Shown: piece after piece, positions 25,666-36,109 of the stretch
How the letters are laid out: every line of letters begins with the position of its first letter
Position numbering within the stretch: position 1 is the stretch's first letter
Assembly: GCA_030704615.1 (NCBI GenBank)
Contig: CM060731.1
Location: forward strand, 89,694,756 to 89,758,755
Direction: 5' to 3'
Length of the DNA: 64,000 bases
DNA from: Takakia lepidozioides
Lineage: Eukaryota > Streptophyta > Takakiopsida > Takakiales > Takakiaceae
Program-made: the position numbers and the translations under genes
Notes under the pieces: model-generated
What the model saw: the letters and a program-made list of their open reading frames with translations, nothing else
What the model was told of the DNA's origin: nothing
Databases searched by the model: none

Positions 25666-27864
25666 ACCTCAGAGCGGGAAAATCGCACAGTGATGGACAT
25701 GGTGCGCAGCATGATTTATTCAAGCAATGTGCACCCACGATTATGGGGAGAAGCGGTTCTCACGGCTGTCTATATATTCAATCGGACGACATCGAGAATG
25801 CTGGAAGGAATCACACCATATGAGGCATGGTCGAGAGGAAAACCCTCAGTAACACATGAGGATCTTTGGGTGTGATGCCTACGTGCATGTGCCAAAGGCA
25901 CTCATGACCAAATTTGAACCCAAAAGCAAGAAGGGAGTATTTGTGGGTTACAACCAGACAAGCAAAGCCTACCGAGTGTGGATTACAGATTCTCGGAAGA
26001 TTGTGGAAAGCCGGGATGTGATATTTGATGAGACTGGATCTGTTGGTTTGAGCAAGGAGAAGAAGCAGCCAAACAGTGGGAGTAAGAGCGACACAACCCC
26101 AACGGTGATATGTGAGCTGCTTGAGGCAGGGCCGCAGCCAGTGCCAGTAGTGGCACAAGACATCGGACCAGACTGAGCCTGTTGTAATCAGTAGCAGCGA
26201 GGACAATACAGAAGCAAGTGGGAGAGATTGTACCAGCAGCGGAAAACGTGGTGAACGAAGAAGGAACACAAACTGAAAACATACCACATGATGGCATTGA
26301 GGAGCAGGGGGAAATAGAAGAAGTGATAGCAGAAGAGGTTCCCAGGACTCGAAACCCACCTACCAGACTGGGAGACTGGATTTACCCCATAGATCGCAAC
26401 ACATATGCCTGCACGGCCAGTATCGAACAGATCCCCGACAAACCAAATTCATTTGAAGAGGCCATGAAGTCAGAGCAAAAGGAGGAATGGCTCAAGGCCA
26501 TGCAAGACGAGTACAACTCACTGATACAAAACGAGACATGGGTACTTGAGGACCTGCCAAAGGGACGACAGGTCATCAGATGTAAGTGGGTCTTCAAGGT
26601 AAAAACCAATGTTGAAGGGAGTGGAGCGCTACAAGGCACGTCTCATTGCAAAGGGGTTTACCCAAAGAGCAGGAATAGATTTCCATGAGACTTTTTCACC
26701 CGTGGTAAAATTTGATTCTATCCTAACTATTCTGTCGATTGTTGCTACAGTGGACATGGATATAGTGCAATTCGATGTGCGCACCGCTTTTCTCTACTGG
26801 GAATTATCTGAGATTATATTCATGGAGCAACCTCATGGGTTCGAGGACCCAACAAACAAGGGAAAGGTTTGCCGTCTTAAGAAGGCATGCGTTTATTTTG
26901 GGCAGATGAATCCCAAACTGCTTGTCACTATATTTGTCGATGACGGGTTGGCCTGTAGCAGGAAGACCGGAAGAGTGAACGAGATCTTGTCGTATATGGG
27001 AGAGGCCTTCACCATCACCAAAGGACTGCCAGAGATCTATGTCGGGCTGCATGTTACTCGGAACAAGGAAGCAAAGACCATGAGAATTGACCAGAGCAGG
27101 TATATTCAGAAGGTGCTCAAGAAGTTTGGGTATGAAAACGCACATGCTGTAACCACTCCTATTGATCCACACGTTCGTCTGGATGTGGTATCTACACAGG
27201 GTGAGGAGGAAGAGCCATAATTCCCTTACAGGGAGATCATTGGGAGCCTGCAATTTGCCAGCTTGGGAACACGGCCAGATATTACCTATGCAGTCAGCAC
27301 TGCCGCAAAATATTGTTCAAATCCCAAAAGGTCGCACTGCTCGGCGGTAAAACGGATCCTGAGGTATCTGAAGGGAGTACCCAATTTAGGAATTACCTAT
27401 GGGGGGCAAGAGCAGCCACATGCACTCAAGGCCACATGCACAGGAAGTCTCGCACTGGTGTTGTAGTGTTCCTAAATGGTGGACTGGTCAGCTGGGTGAG
27501 CCGTAAACAGACATGCACAGCAACGAGCACCACTGAGGCCGAGTATATCGCAGGTTTTGTTGCGACCAAAGAGGTAGTGTGGCTGAGGAGGCTGTTGGGA
27601 GATGTAGGGTTTGTTGCAGAGACACCCACCCCACTTTACTCGGACAACCAGGCGTGCATTCGCCTCGTCAAGAACCCGGAGTTCCACCAGCATACTAAGC
27701 ATGTGGATGTCAAGTATCACTTCATCCGTGAGAAATATGAAGCGGGAGAGATCAGCGTCGAGTATGTGGGGACAGCGAACCAAATTGCAGACATTCTGAC
27801 GAAGGGGTTAGCTCCTGATAAGTTCCTGCGAATGCGGGAACTCCTAGGTGTTAAAAACACCTAA
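25666..27864 (+). pseudogene. Copia pol: integrase end, reverse transcriptase, RNase H
   Basis: Reading across frames, the order is the integrase end (YIFNRTTSRMLEGITPYEAW, GVFVGYNQTSKAYRVW), reverse transcriptase (EEWLKAMQDEYNSL, YKARLIAKGFTQRAGIDF, TIFVDDG with the catalytic DD pair) and RNase H (TEAEYIA, YSDNQACIRL, KHVDVKYHFIRE, ADILTKGL). Frameshifts occur near 25.86, 26.65 and 27.3 kb. About 40 residues between VCRLKKA and the FVDDG block are missing, including the usual 'P+.W...' region. It could not encode an active enzyme. Confidence 0.9.
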
Positions 27865-27872
27865 GTAGCACG

Positions 27873-28628
27873 GCTGCCACCCAGATTGCAGGAGATGCCG
27901 CCACACATTTCATGGAAATTAGTCCTCTTCTTCCCTGCATTGTCAAGCTCCACCTTCTTCTTGCATTCCGCCTGAAAATGTCCTGGAACTTTACCAAATA
28001 AGCAGCTTAGACCTCCTCCATCTGCTTGATTTTCCAGCCGGTGGCATTTGTCACTTCGGGTCTGGGTTTCAATTGTCAAATGGAGTTCAAAACTGTGCAT
28101 TTCTTGGCATTCATTCCTTGTTTGGACACCCTTGGTCGGTGTTTTGTCTTTGTAAGATTCACTTGCATGCGGTCCTCCTCTGGAATAATTTCTCAGAGTA
28201 GTGTTCAGTAATCGAAATGTATGATCCATGGGATCAGCAATCGTCACATCTGCACCCTTCCGTGATTTTGGAGATATCTCTTCATGACTTGCCAGCCCTT
28301 TCACTGTCATCACTGTCGCTTCACTATTTGCTTCAAGCCTTGTTCCAACAGGTTACTTATCCCACTTTGGGTTGAGCTTAATTGAATCCTCTTTACCAAA
28401 CTTGCCCACCATCGCAGCTTGAAACTCAAGCCAGTTCGCAGGCCTTGGTTTTTTTCTCAGGAACCAGTTTTCCGCAATCCCATGTAGGTTTAGCCTGGCA
28501 ACTTTAAACAACTTGTCCTCGCTTAGGTCCTTGATATCTCCAACCATTTGTAGTCCTTCAATCCAATCTTTCACATCTTCACTTTCCCATCCGTGAAATG
28601 GGGCGTCAATTCCAGAAGGGTTTGACAT
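27873..28628 (-). pseudogene. Gag of the minus-strand LTR element
   Basis: From ATG 28,628 the protein begins MSNPSGIDAPFHGWESEDVK and has the gypsy-type gag pattern: WIEGLQMVG, LFKVARLNLHGIAENWFLRK, NWLEFQAAMVGKFG. It stops at 28,353. A downstream frame to 27,873 keeps a damaged zinc knuckle (CLFGKVPGHFQAEC, the first cysteine pair incomplete). It ends where the copia RNase H ends. No pol follows, so this is a gag-only or deleted element. Confidence 0.72.
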
Positions 28629-29087
28629 TGTGAAGTTCTTGTCAAATCATGGATTCGCTTTTGAGCTATTGAGTTGAGTCATGCAGGCACTTTGACCCAC
28701 TGCACCTATGAGTTGTATATGTAGAAGGACCAGCTCTTCCAGCATCGGCACCTCCTTTGCATGCTTGACCGTCTTGTGCATACAACTGGTGGTCGATGAC
28801 AGCTCCGAACACATCAGCACCTGAAGCGTCATGTTGGTTTCCCAAAAGCTGTTATGCAAGGCCAGACTCCAACTCACACATGAAGCCCACTTGTTCTTCT
28901 TCCAAGTACATGAACGTTATTATTGATCGATCCTTCAGTACTGCTTTACTAACCACCTGTCACATGTGATTCCTACCTTCAATATTCTTCATCTTCAATC
29001 CACTGAGACAAATTTCTCCTTACGTTCCATCTCGGTTGAACTCGAGAGTTGTTGATGAAACGCTTTTTTTAATCCACAGTCGACCGA

Positions 29088-29099
29088 GCTCTGATACCA
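29088..29099 (-). other. Primer-binding site for initiator tRNA-Met
   Basis: TGGTATCAGAGC on the minus strand, directly after the LTR end, is the standard plant LTR-retrotransposon primer site complementary to the 3' end of initiator tRNA-Met. Confidence 0.85.
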
Positions 29100-29287
29100 A
29101 AAAGAAGGGGTCTTAACAACCATGCCACACATTCCGTTAGTACTTTTATCTATCCCAGGCTGCAGCGGATGAGAAAACATGGTCTAGATATATTGTTTCC
29201 ATTGTATTATGACAAGCCACACTGGCTGTCTTCTTGAACCATCATCCCAGAAGCTGCAACTAAAGTGCTAAGTTCTACCACTCCATC
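29100..29287 (-). repeat. Right (5') LTR of the gag-only element, inner part
   Basis: Direct repeat of 22,959-23,464, lacking that copy's 328-bp segment 23,114-23,441. It adjoins the primer site. The LTR probably extends further right, but the left copy ends at the copia insertion, so its true outer edge cannot be seen. Confidence 0.7.
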
Positions 29288-31100
29288 ACATGATTCACAA
29301 TACATCCGAGAGGTCACGGTGAACGGCCTTCTTTACTTCCACGCCTCAACTTCAGCCAAAAAGAGAGAGTCACATCGTGGTTGCCTATTCTTATCCCTGA
29401 ACTGATCACCTCGACTGCCCTATCTCGCCGCTCTCTTCACGTGCTTATTTAGTAGCAAAACAACACTATTTAATATACGCAACCTTTGGACCTTGAGATC
29501 AGTGGCCACCGGGTCTTATCCCCCTCTGTGCCATGGGCTCTTGGGTTTCTAAAAACACTCTCTAGCTACTTGTTTTACTTACAAACCACCCTTTCACTTG
29601 CATGCCATCTGTTCGTATTTAATGTGGCCACCTTCTATGCTATTTTACCGATGCAACCCTTTTATTACTGCAATTTCATCCTAAACAACGAGAAATTACC
29701 ATTTCATCCCATTATTTCCCCGTCATTCATCCGTCTGACAAAAATTTGCGGCATCCGCCTTGCCTGTCATCCGCCCGTGATTTCATCCATGCTTGAATGA
29801 TAAATTGTCGATTTCATCCTGTTTCTCCTCAATGACAAATCGCGATCTCATCCTTGAGCCCAAAAACCCTTTATGCTCCGGCCTCTTCCCGCATTTCCCT
29901 GTGTCACATGTTTTCGCCCTACAATCTGACCTTACAAGCAGTGTTTTGAGTGACGAGCTAATGCAAGATCTAGTACAATGGCATCATGCATCTGATCTCA
30001 ATGTAAGAAAACAAGATGGTCAAAAGATTCGAATTAGATTGAGATAAAAGACAATCGTCGTATACTCAGCCCTCCATTTGTCCAACACTCTATCGTACAA
30101 CTCTATCCAGATCTAGATCGTGGATGACAACCGCCTTCTTGTGTCTTGTTTTCTTTTTTTCCTGTCATGTTGACTTATGGGCAATCACTGTGTTTTGAAG
30201 TCATGATATTTGAATATCCAAGGATTTGGCATGTGGCAGGTGGCAGTACTCAATTTTGGGGATTTTTACTATGCCCAGTTTGTGAAATTCTATACCATAT
30301 TCATGGTCCAGCTCCAGGCCATACTGGGTTGTGCTTTTACATCGTTGTATAGTGCTCTACCAGTGACATTTCCCGAATGATGCATGAGATCATCATGCCA
30401 AATCATTCTCAACCCAGACCTCGTCATGATGATCTCAATCTCATTCATGAACCATTATGTCCATGAACCATGCTGTTGAAGGGTACACTGTGGTTATCCT
30501 CATAGATGGGCGAACGGGACGTATTTCTTTTGAACCCTCACGACAAGTGGGTAAAACTTTCTATTGCAACAGCTGAAGTGGCAGGACTACCTGGCAGAGA
30601 CAAGTTCTATGGCAAGGACATATATGAGGGGTGGTACAAGGTGAAGGTCGTGGAATGCAACCATCCAAAGCTTGCCCTGCCTGTCCCCAATACAACTGAC
30701 GATCCCTTGCACACTACACTTGCGCATGCTACGGACAGTTACACAGTGTGGCCAGAGCGTAGCCTGAGAAAGGCTAACGATGTGAAGTGAGGTATATCTT
30801 AGTTGTAGGAATTCCATGCCTACCACAATGTTTTATTTTTGAACAATCACTAAAATAAAGTATTTGTGGAATTTTGCATATTCTCGTTTGTTTTCGCGCC
30901 TATTATGAAAATGGTATGCTATCGTGTAATCACAACGTAAGGAAATCCACGCCTATAGGGTAACATGTTTATTAGGTATAGGGGTTACTTGTTCTTTATG
31001 TGTTGTAACTAGTGCTCATGTGAACCACTGGAAATAGTTTCGCAAGTTTATGAGTATCGCAAATTCTTGTTTAGTTGTAGAATATTCTTCGTGTATTGGA
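29288..31100. other. Intergenic DNA with one small ORF
   Basis: Apart from the ORF at 30,506-30,790 nothing is recognised. An A/T-rich 3'-end-like region with AATAAA follows that ORF near 30,853. Confidence 0.4.
30506..30790 (+). CDS. Unknown 94-residue ORF, possibly a terminal exon
   Basis: An open frame starts at ATG 30,506 and stops at 30,790, followed about 60 bases later by AATAAA. It contains KFYGKDIYEGWYKVKVVEC and ends YTVWPERSLRKANDVK. The composition looks protein-like (aromatic and charged residues evenly spread), unlike the neighbouring shadow frames. It could be the last exon of a transposon accessory gene. No family is recognised. Confidence 0.3.
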   Translation: MGERDVFLLNPHDKWVKLSIATAEVAGLPGRDKFYGKDIYEGWYKVKVVECNHPKLALPVPNTTDDPLHTTLAHATDSYTVWPERSLRKANDVK

Positions 31101-31923
31101 GAATTCGCAAAATATGCCCTCGTGCTCACACTTCGGTCATGGTCTACAGCCGTGTGTTGGTATCACCTTGTGAAGACTCAATATGAGCTCGAGATGATAT
31201 GCTCCCTTCCTCTCAGGTGAGCAGGTCAATGCAAGGGGGAAAAGCGAAAAGAGCAAGCGAATGCGCAAGAGGAGAATCAGCGCGTAGCAACTGACACACT
31301 CTGACATGCACAGAAACCATCCACACCTTCATACACTCAGAATACACCTTAACACAAAGACCCCTCACTCAAGGTCAGTCTCCCACTTATACAGGGAACC
31401 CTAGGATGGAACAGCCCTGCGGCTTGGCGAGGCGCTAGAGGCCTGCTATGCGGCGCCTCATCTAGATCGTAGATTAAACTAGTGGCTAAGATGGTGCCAG
31501 CAGTTAGGTTAATGGACTAACTAAACCACAGTTGTAACGGACTGCAACAGTACAATCGCCGAAAAAATACAATGATGGATGAATACTACTGAACGGATGA
31601 AAAAAGTAATTTAGGGCATGGGAGACAATGGGGCTTCACATCGGTGAAGACTACCCCCCGGTGAAAAACCCAAGCTCTACGAGGTAAATACTACAAAGAT
31701 AAAAAATAAGTGTCATGGGATAAAATCATCCTGCATTGCTGGGTGAAAAACCTACCAAGGGAAAACCTGGTACCTGCAAATTGGGCCGAGGACAAAACCC
31801 TTGGGTAGGAAAACCGTGCAAGGAGTACATGTGGTGATTTATCATAAGTCCAAGAAATTTTTTCTAAGTACCATGTAAATGTCAAACCCATAGCCTAATA
31901 CTAAGCCGAAGAAGATCCAGAAG
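31101..31923 (-). repeat. Probable 3' noncoding region or LTR of the split gypsy element
   Basis: On the minus strand this follows the gypsy integrase stop at 31,924. It holds short phrases of the 'GGTTTTTCAC / GGTTTTCCC' kind (for example 31,742-31,770) that are common in plant LTR-element leader and LTR regions. The matching 5' LTR would lie beyond the right edge of the window, so the LTR cannot be delimited. Confidence 0.4.
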
Positions 31924-32393
31924 TCATCCCACCGTCCTTCCCTCCACGTTGATGCATGTGAGATCAAAAACCAACTCCGAATGGACTAGATCAGTAAGCT
32001 GGACAGGTTTATCATGCGCTTGAACATTGGGCCCTTGGGGAAGAAGGAGAGCACGTCGCCCACGTAAAATTTGATACAACAAGTATGGACCGTCGATCTT
32101 GAGCTTGGATTTGGATGCATGCTGACCATGCTGCAACCGAAGGCACACGGTCTGTCCCACCTGAAAAAAGTTAGAATACTTGACGTGTTTGTTAAAATTA
32201 TGGGCCTGAGTAAGTTGAGCCTTACCAATGTTTTCCTCGGCATCATGGATAGACACCACGTGTCGAGCATGAAGCTCGTCAAGGAAGGTGGATAGATTAG
32301 CTGGATTGGAAACAATAGAGATAAGCGGGGAAGAATGCAAAAGAGAAACACAAAAGCGAGCATACAACAACTCAAAAGGAGTCTTCTTGGTGC
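31924..32393 (-). pseudogene. Ty3/gypsy integrase C-terminal part (left half of split element)
   Basis: The minus-strand frame contains PFELLYARFCVSLLH, HARHVVSIHDAEENIGKAQL, YSNFFQVGQTVCLRL and KSKLKIDGPYLLYQIL: the end of a gypsy integrase and its C-terminal GPF/Y-type domain (here DGPYLLYQI). It begins exactly at the transposon target duplication. Its upstream part resumes at 61,253, also on the minus strand and in phase across a single copy of the duplication, so the two halves were one gene before the giant transposon landed. Confidence 0.9.
32386..32393. repeat. 8-bp target-site duplication (left) of the outer giant transposon
   Basis: CTTGGTGC, identical to 61,253-61,260. Confidence 0.92.
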
Positions 32394-32620
32394 GAGGTTA
32401 GCTATTTCATGAGCATGAGCGGCATGAGCGGAGTAGCAAGACAATCGGTTTTCATGAGCAGAAGTACAAATTTTGGAAATAAAAAACATAAAAAATATTA
32501 TTTTAATGGATTGTGTCAGAAAAAATATAATATTCATTGTTTGAAGTAAAAATTGTAGTTTTGAGAGCCGTGCTCATGATGTTTTGTCTTCCGCTCATGC
32601 GAATTCCGAGCGACATCTGC
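32394..32620. repeat. Outer element end (GAGGTT type) with subterminal CATGAGC repeats
   Basis: After the terminal GAGGTTAGCTATTTCATGAG come several copies of CATGAGC or its complement GCTCATG (32,407-32,460 and 32,570-32,600), often followed by GG. The same motif clusters at the other three giant-element ends in the window. Confidence 0.8.
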
Positions 32621-32624
32621 AAAA

Positions 32625-32880
32625 ATGGCGCCGAATTTCGCGGTAATAGGTCCCGCAACCGGAGAAATCTGCAACGTATTTCGCGGTAATAGGTGTCTCC
32701 GGCAAAAAATGGTGCCGAATTTCGCGGCTATAGGTCCCAACATGGCAGGTGTGTAAGCCCAAAATTTAGAAATGTGGCGCGGAATTTTGGTACATGGTGT
32801 CGGGGATTGCACAGATGTTGGGCAGTTCTTGGGCCATGTAACTAGAGATTCGGCGCCATTTTTTCAGACATCGGACTTGC
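32625..32880. repeat. Cluster of degenerate GGCGCC/GGTGCC palindrome units
   Basis: Contains AATGGCGCCGAATTTCGCGG, TGGTGCCGAATTTCGCGG, GTGGCGCGGAATTTTGG and GATTCGGCGCCATTTTTT, half-units of the palindrome that fills 36.1-37.6 kb, spaced over about 240 bp. Confidence 0.6.
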
Positions 32881-32899
32881 GGTGCTCGACGAGACCTCC

Positions 32900-35150
32900 T
32901 CGGGCAACATCACGGGACCACGAGGGAGCGTGCGAATATTCTTGTCAGGCCATGAATCCTCTTCTCCGCCAGGTGCCTCGTCAAGTCTTCATCTCACTGG
33001 ACGGGTGTGAACATCTCCTTCCAAGTGTTGGCCACTTCGAAGCAATGGCGTGTCCCGAAGGCCCTCTCGCAAGGCTGCCGCCCACTTGCGAGGATTCTTT
33101 GATCTGGAGGCGGTCCGCATCAGTATTTCCTGCCTGTCCGGCCCCAAGCCCCACTGTTTCCCTTTCAAGAACTCGTTGTACCTGCATTGTAATTGACCTC
33201 ACAATGTCCTCCGTTGTGGCAGTGAGGATGTCTACCAGATGCGCCGCAGAGGAGGCACGCCAGGAAGAATGTACTGATTCGGCCATGTTTGTTGTTGGCA
33301 TGTCAGTGTCGGAGTCGAGACACATTTCCTGCACATGCACATGTTGAGGTTACAAGCAAATTACAAATAATGAGTAGCTAGCATAATATTCAACGGGACG
33401 CAAATTCGTCCAACTCACCTCCCGCATATAGTCGCCGAACTAGAGGAAACGATAATGCCACCATGCTAGCCAACTGACCATTGCTCCCTCGTCTGATTTC
33501 TTTACAGCACCTGACGTTGTCCACCAAGCCCGTATACATGCAAACTGTGTCTCTGCATCATCCAAGGTGGGAGCACTCTTCCACGCAAGACACATGGAAC
33601 GGTGCTCCTCTCTGAAAGCTGGCGCCACGAGCCTGGTTGTGTACTGCGACAAGCTCTGCTGAAAATGGAACCCACAAGATCTCTCCTTGCTTTTCATCGG
33701 AACATTGGGGTCTTCCCCGTACACCCTTCGGATGGCAGCCCAATTTGCTTGTGCGTTGTCCGCCATGAAACCACGGAAATTGGGAGGGGGCAATCCTGCC
33801 CTGGCCATGTGTTCGTTTATTCTTTGCCAAAGAAGCATCTCCGATTGTGTGTCCTCTCCTTTCATCTCACAAATAACAATTGTCATTAGCATCCTGCAGT
33901 GGGTGTCGTAGACATGTGCGCCCATTGTCACCCACTGGTGATTTGTAATTTGCTTGATATGGTCGAACATGAACAACTGTTTGACAAGTCCCCACTCGTC
34001 ATCCGGTGGACCAGTTCGACGCCGCTGCCAGGCCCACACGTTGATATTTTGAATACGAAACAGCAATCTGCCTAGGTCCCTTGTCCTGGAAACCTACTTC
34101 CATGAATGTAGTCATATCCACATCGTCGCTTCACCTCCAGAATGGAGTGCATATCCGAACCACGCCCAATTCTCTATTTGCAGGAGACAATGTGGTTTCG
34201 GACATTCGGTGAACAGACGTGGAACACTGACTCCAACAATGCCTCCATTTCCTTCTCATCGAGAGGAACTCTGTCGGAGCCGTCTTCTGACATAATTCTG
34301 GCCAATGCCATCTTATGGGCGGCCTGCAGCTGTATCTGTTTGGGTTTGGCACCACGTCTCAACTTAACCTCCTCTTGCACGAGCTGCTCTGCCTCATGGG
34401 CAGTCTCCCGCGAGTTCCCCCTCGCCAATTTGTGACAATGGGAACCAACGTGTATGCAAGCTCGTGTGAGGTCAGGGAAACGGCGCAACACATAGAACTG
34501 CTTGGCATTACAAACAGACATGCAATGTGGTGATTCTTTGCAATGCGCACACTTAAATGTGGAGTTTGGAACCTTCTCCTGAGCTTGAAATGGTTGATGA
34601 GCTGTGCCTGTCCAATCCGTCTGTTCTGTGACCTCTGGATTTAAAGTGGAAGCAAGTTGGAGAGAAACACCGCAACGCGCCCGCACAAACAACGTAGCGC
34701 ACCCGCACACCATCGAGCTTCTTTATGCTGGTGGTTTTGATGACGCACCAAGGATGACCATCATGTTTCCTATCCATATCTGTCAACATTCCGGACGCCT
34801 CGAATAGTCCGTTCGGAGGAGGAAGATAAAGAAGATATTACCGTCGACGTCTGCGGGAAGGCATGTAACGGATTTAATTGCGAACTTGTTGTAGTCCAGG
34901 AATGCGGCCCCTGGCCTTTGCGCAATAACTGCCAACGGTATGCAGTCAGAAGGTATATGACCAGTGCAGATGCGCTGCACAAACCAATAATTGTGGCGTC
35001 TGACAAGAAGCGTGGGGGGGCGAGCGTGCAAGCACCTTCCCCATGGACAGAGGGAACTGACAGAGGTGGCATTCCAGTGGGTCTGATTGCAAGATTGAGT
35101 GCGAGACCCTCGCTGCCAAAAGTCAACATTCAACAAAATGCAACATTGCA
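32900..35150 (-). pseudogene. Outer-element MULE-like transposase, lacking the SWIM region
   Basis: Aligns with the inner transposase at 51.1-54.9 kb. N-terminal zinc-type region at about 34.8-34.2 kb (AHCKESPHCMSVC; IQLQAAHKMALARIMSEDGS). Core at 34,066-33,440 with MFDHIKQITNHQWVTMGAHVYD, GEDTQSEMLLWQRINEHMA, FRGFMADNAQANWAAIRRVYG and KERSCGFHFQQSLSQY. An intron in the same place as the inner copy separates it from 33,340-32,981 (CLDSDTDMPTTNMAESVHSSW). Frameshifts break the N-terminal part. The inner copy continues for about 400 further residues with the SWIM finger; here the gene runs out in the palindrome-bearing DNA near the terminus. The core keeps the glutamine and tryptophan codons that are stops in the inner copy. 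Confidence 0.8.
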
Positions 35151-35299
35151 CAAAAAGTGGAACTTTGGTTCAAAGAGACATTTTTATTAATAATGAACTG
35201 TGACAAGTATGCATGCCCTCACAAACCGAGGGAAGCCATATGTATGCATGCAATCCATGCTCCGGTAAGTTGGGAATTTGCTCCCGTGTTACACTGTTC

Positions 35300-35810
35300 T
35301 CACCAAGAAGCTGTAACCTCGATTGGCCTCTCAACAAGTTCATGACTGACAGGGTGTTGGTAGGTGTAGACAATGGATGCAGCCCGTTCGCCTTTGGTGT
35401 AGTGGACAACGGTGTCATGTCCTCCGATATATGCACCATCGTAAATCGAGATCTTTGCTGTGGAGACTTTGTGTCCATAGGACTCATCCTCGTAGCTTAT
35501 GAGAATGTCCCCATACACTGTTTGCGATGGAATCCTCTCTGGCATGTACGTACACCCGATGCAATCCTCGTAGGCCCACTGGCAGCACCTCCAATGATGT
35601 AGGAAGGCCGTGCGGCTTTTGGGGATGGTCCATGCTGGCGGAAACTGTAGATCAACGATTCGCAGGCACCAAAGCCGCGCAAGCCCGTCCCGGCGAGGCT
35701 GATCGTGGAGACCAGGAAGGTACTCAAGAGCGGACAGGTGCACCCTCCTCTGCTGAGAGTGGTCTATCCAATCCTGCAGGTATATGAAAACATCCCCTGA
35801 CTTGGGCGAG
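35300..35810 (-). CDS. Unknown transposon-associated family U, outer copy (partial)
   Basis: Real coding appears to start near SGDVFIYLQDW (about 35,800) and continues to the stop at 35,300. It shares blocks with the two copies in the inner element: LSALEYLPG, RIVDLQFPP, SRTAFL..W.CCQW.YED, VYGDILISYEDESYGHKV, SIYDGAYIGGHD and SHELVERPIEVTASW. An AATAAA on the minus strand near 35,185 gives a plausible 3' end. The conserved first block (CPYGGIDYAM in the inner copy) is missing, so it is N-terminally truncated or has an unseen exon. The function is unknown; the conservation of Trp, Asp and Gly in all three copies suggests a folded enzyme or binding domain. Confidence 0.62.
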
Positions 35811-36109
35811 AAGTCCCACGGGGTGAGATGCTTGTTTGGCAGTTGCTGGGATCCCGGCACGCCATCGCCAACTATTGAAAGGGCTACCAGGAAGCAGAGA
35901 GGGTGCACAGGGAAGGGGGAGTGTGGGGAAGCTGAAGTGAGAGGAGCTCGGAGCAAGCAAGTGTTGTTGTTGTCTCGGTTTGAAACGCGTGGGTCACGAG
36001 CGAAGGTCGGGCAAGTGGCAGAAAAAGAGCAACATTTAATATAGCCATACCCCGGAATGAGGGCAGTATTTAATTCGACATGGCGTCAAATCGGAGGGGT
36101 GACGACACC

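Larger units (their letters stand above)
23465..27864 (+). mobile_element. Ty1/copia retrotransposon, half-tRNA primed, internally inverted and 3'-truncated
   Basis: The inferred 5' LTR is 23,465-23,882 (TG...CA). It is followed by a primer site that matches the anticodon region of initiator tRNA-Met, then gag from ATG 24,012. The middle of the polyprotein (zinc knuckle, protease, start of integrase) is present but inverted, at 24,643 to about 25,665. The rest of integrase, reverse transcriptase and RNase H continue on the plus strand to the stop at 27,862-27,864. No 3' LTR follows; the sequence runs directly into the gag of the minus-strand element. Several frameshifts and a deletion in the reverse transcriptase show it is dead. 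Confidence 0.85.
22959..29287 (-). mobile_element. Gag-only LTR retrotransposon (minus strand), interrupted by copia
   Basis: Two direct repeats mark its LTRs: 22,959-23,113 plus 23,442-23,464 on the left, and 29,100-29,286 on the right, nearly identical where they align. The left copy has 328 extra bases at 23,114-23,441. On the minus strand the right LTR is followed at once by TGGTATCAGAGC (29,099-29,088), the classic primer-binding site for the 3' end of initiator tRNA-Met. This fixes the orientation and makes the right copy the 5' LTR. A gag ORF follows at 28.6-27.9 kb, and no pol of this element is present. A copia element occupies 23,465-27,864. The copia right side and the rest of the left LTR appear deleted together. 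The outer edge of the right LTR beyond 29,287 was not fixed. Confidence 0.75.

Noticed and set aside
25811-26359. 182-codon minus-strand open frame
   Set aside because: It is antisense to the copia integrase/reverse transcriptase; no independent signal.
32772-33347. 191-codon plus-strand open frame
   Set aside because: It is antisense to the outer transposase exon containing the MAESVHSSW block.
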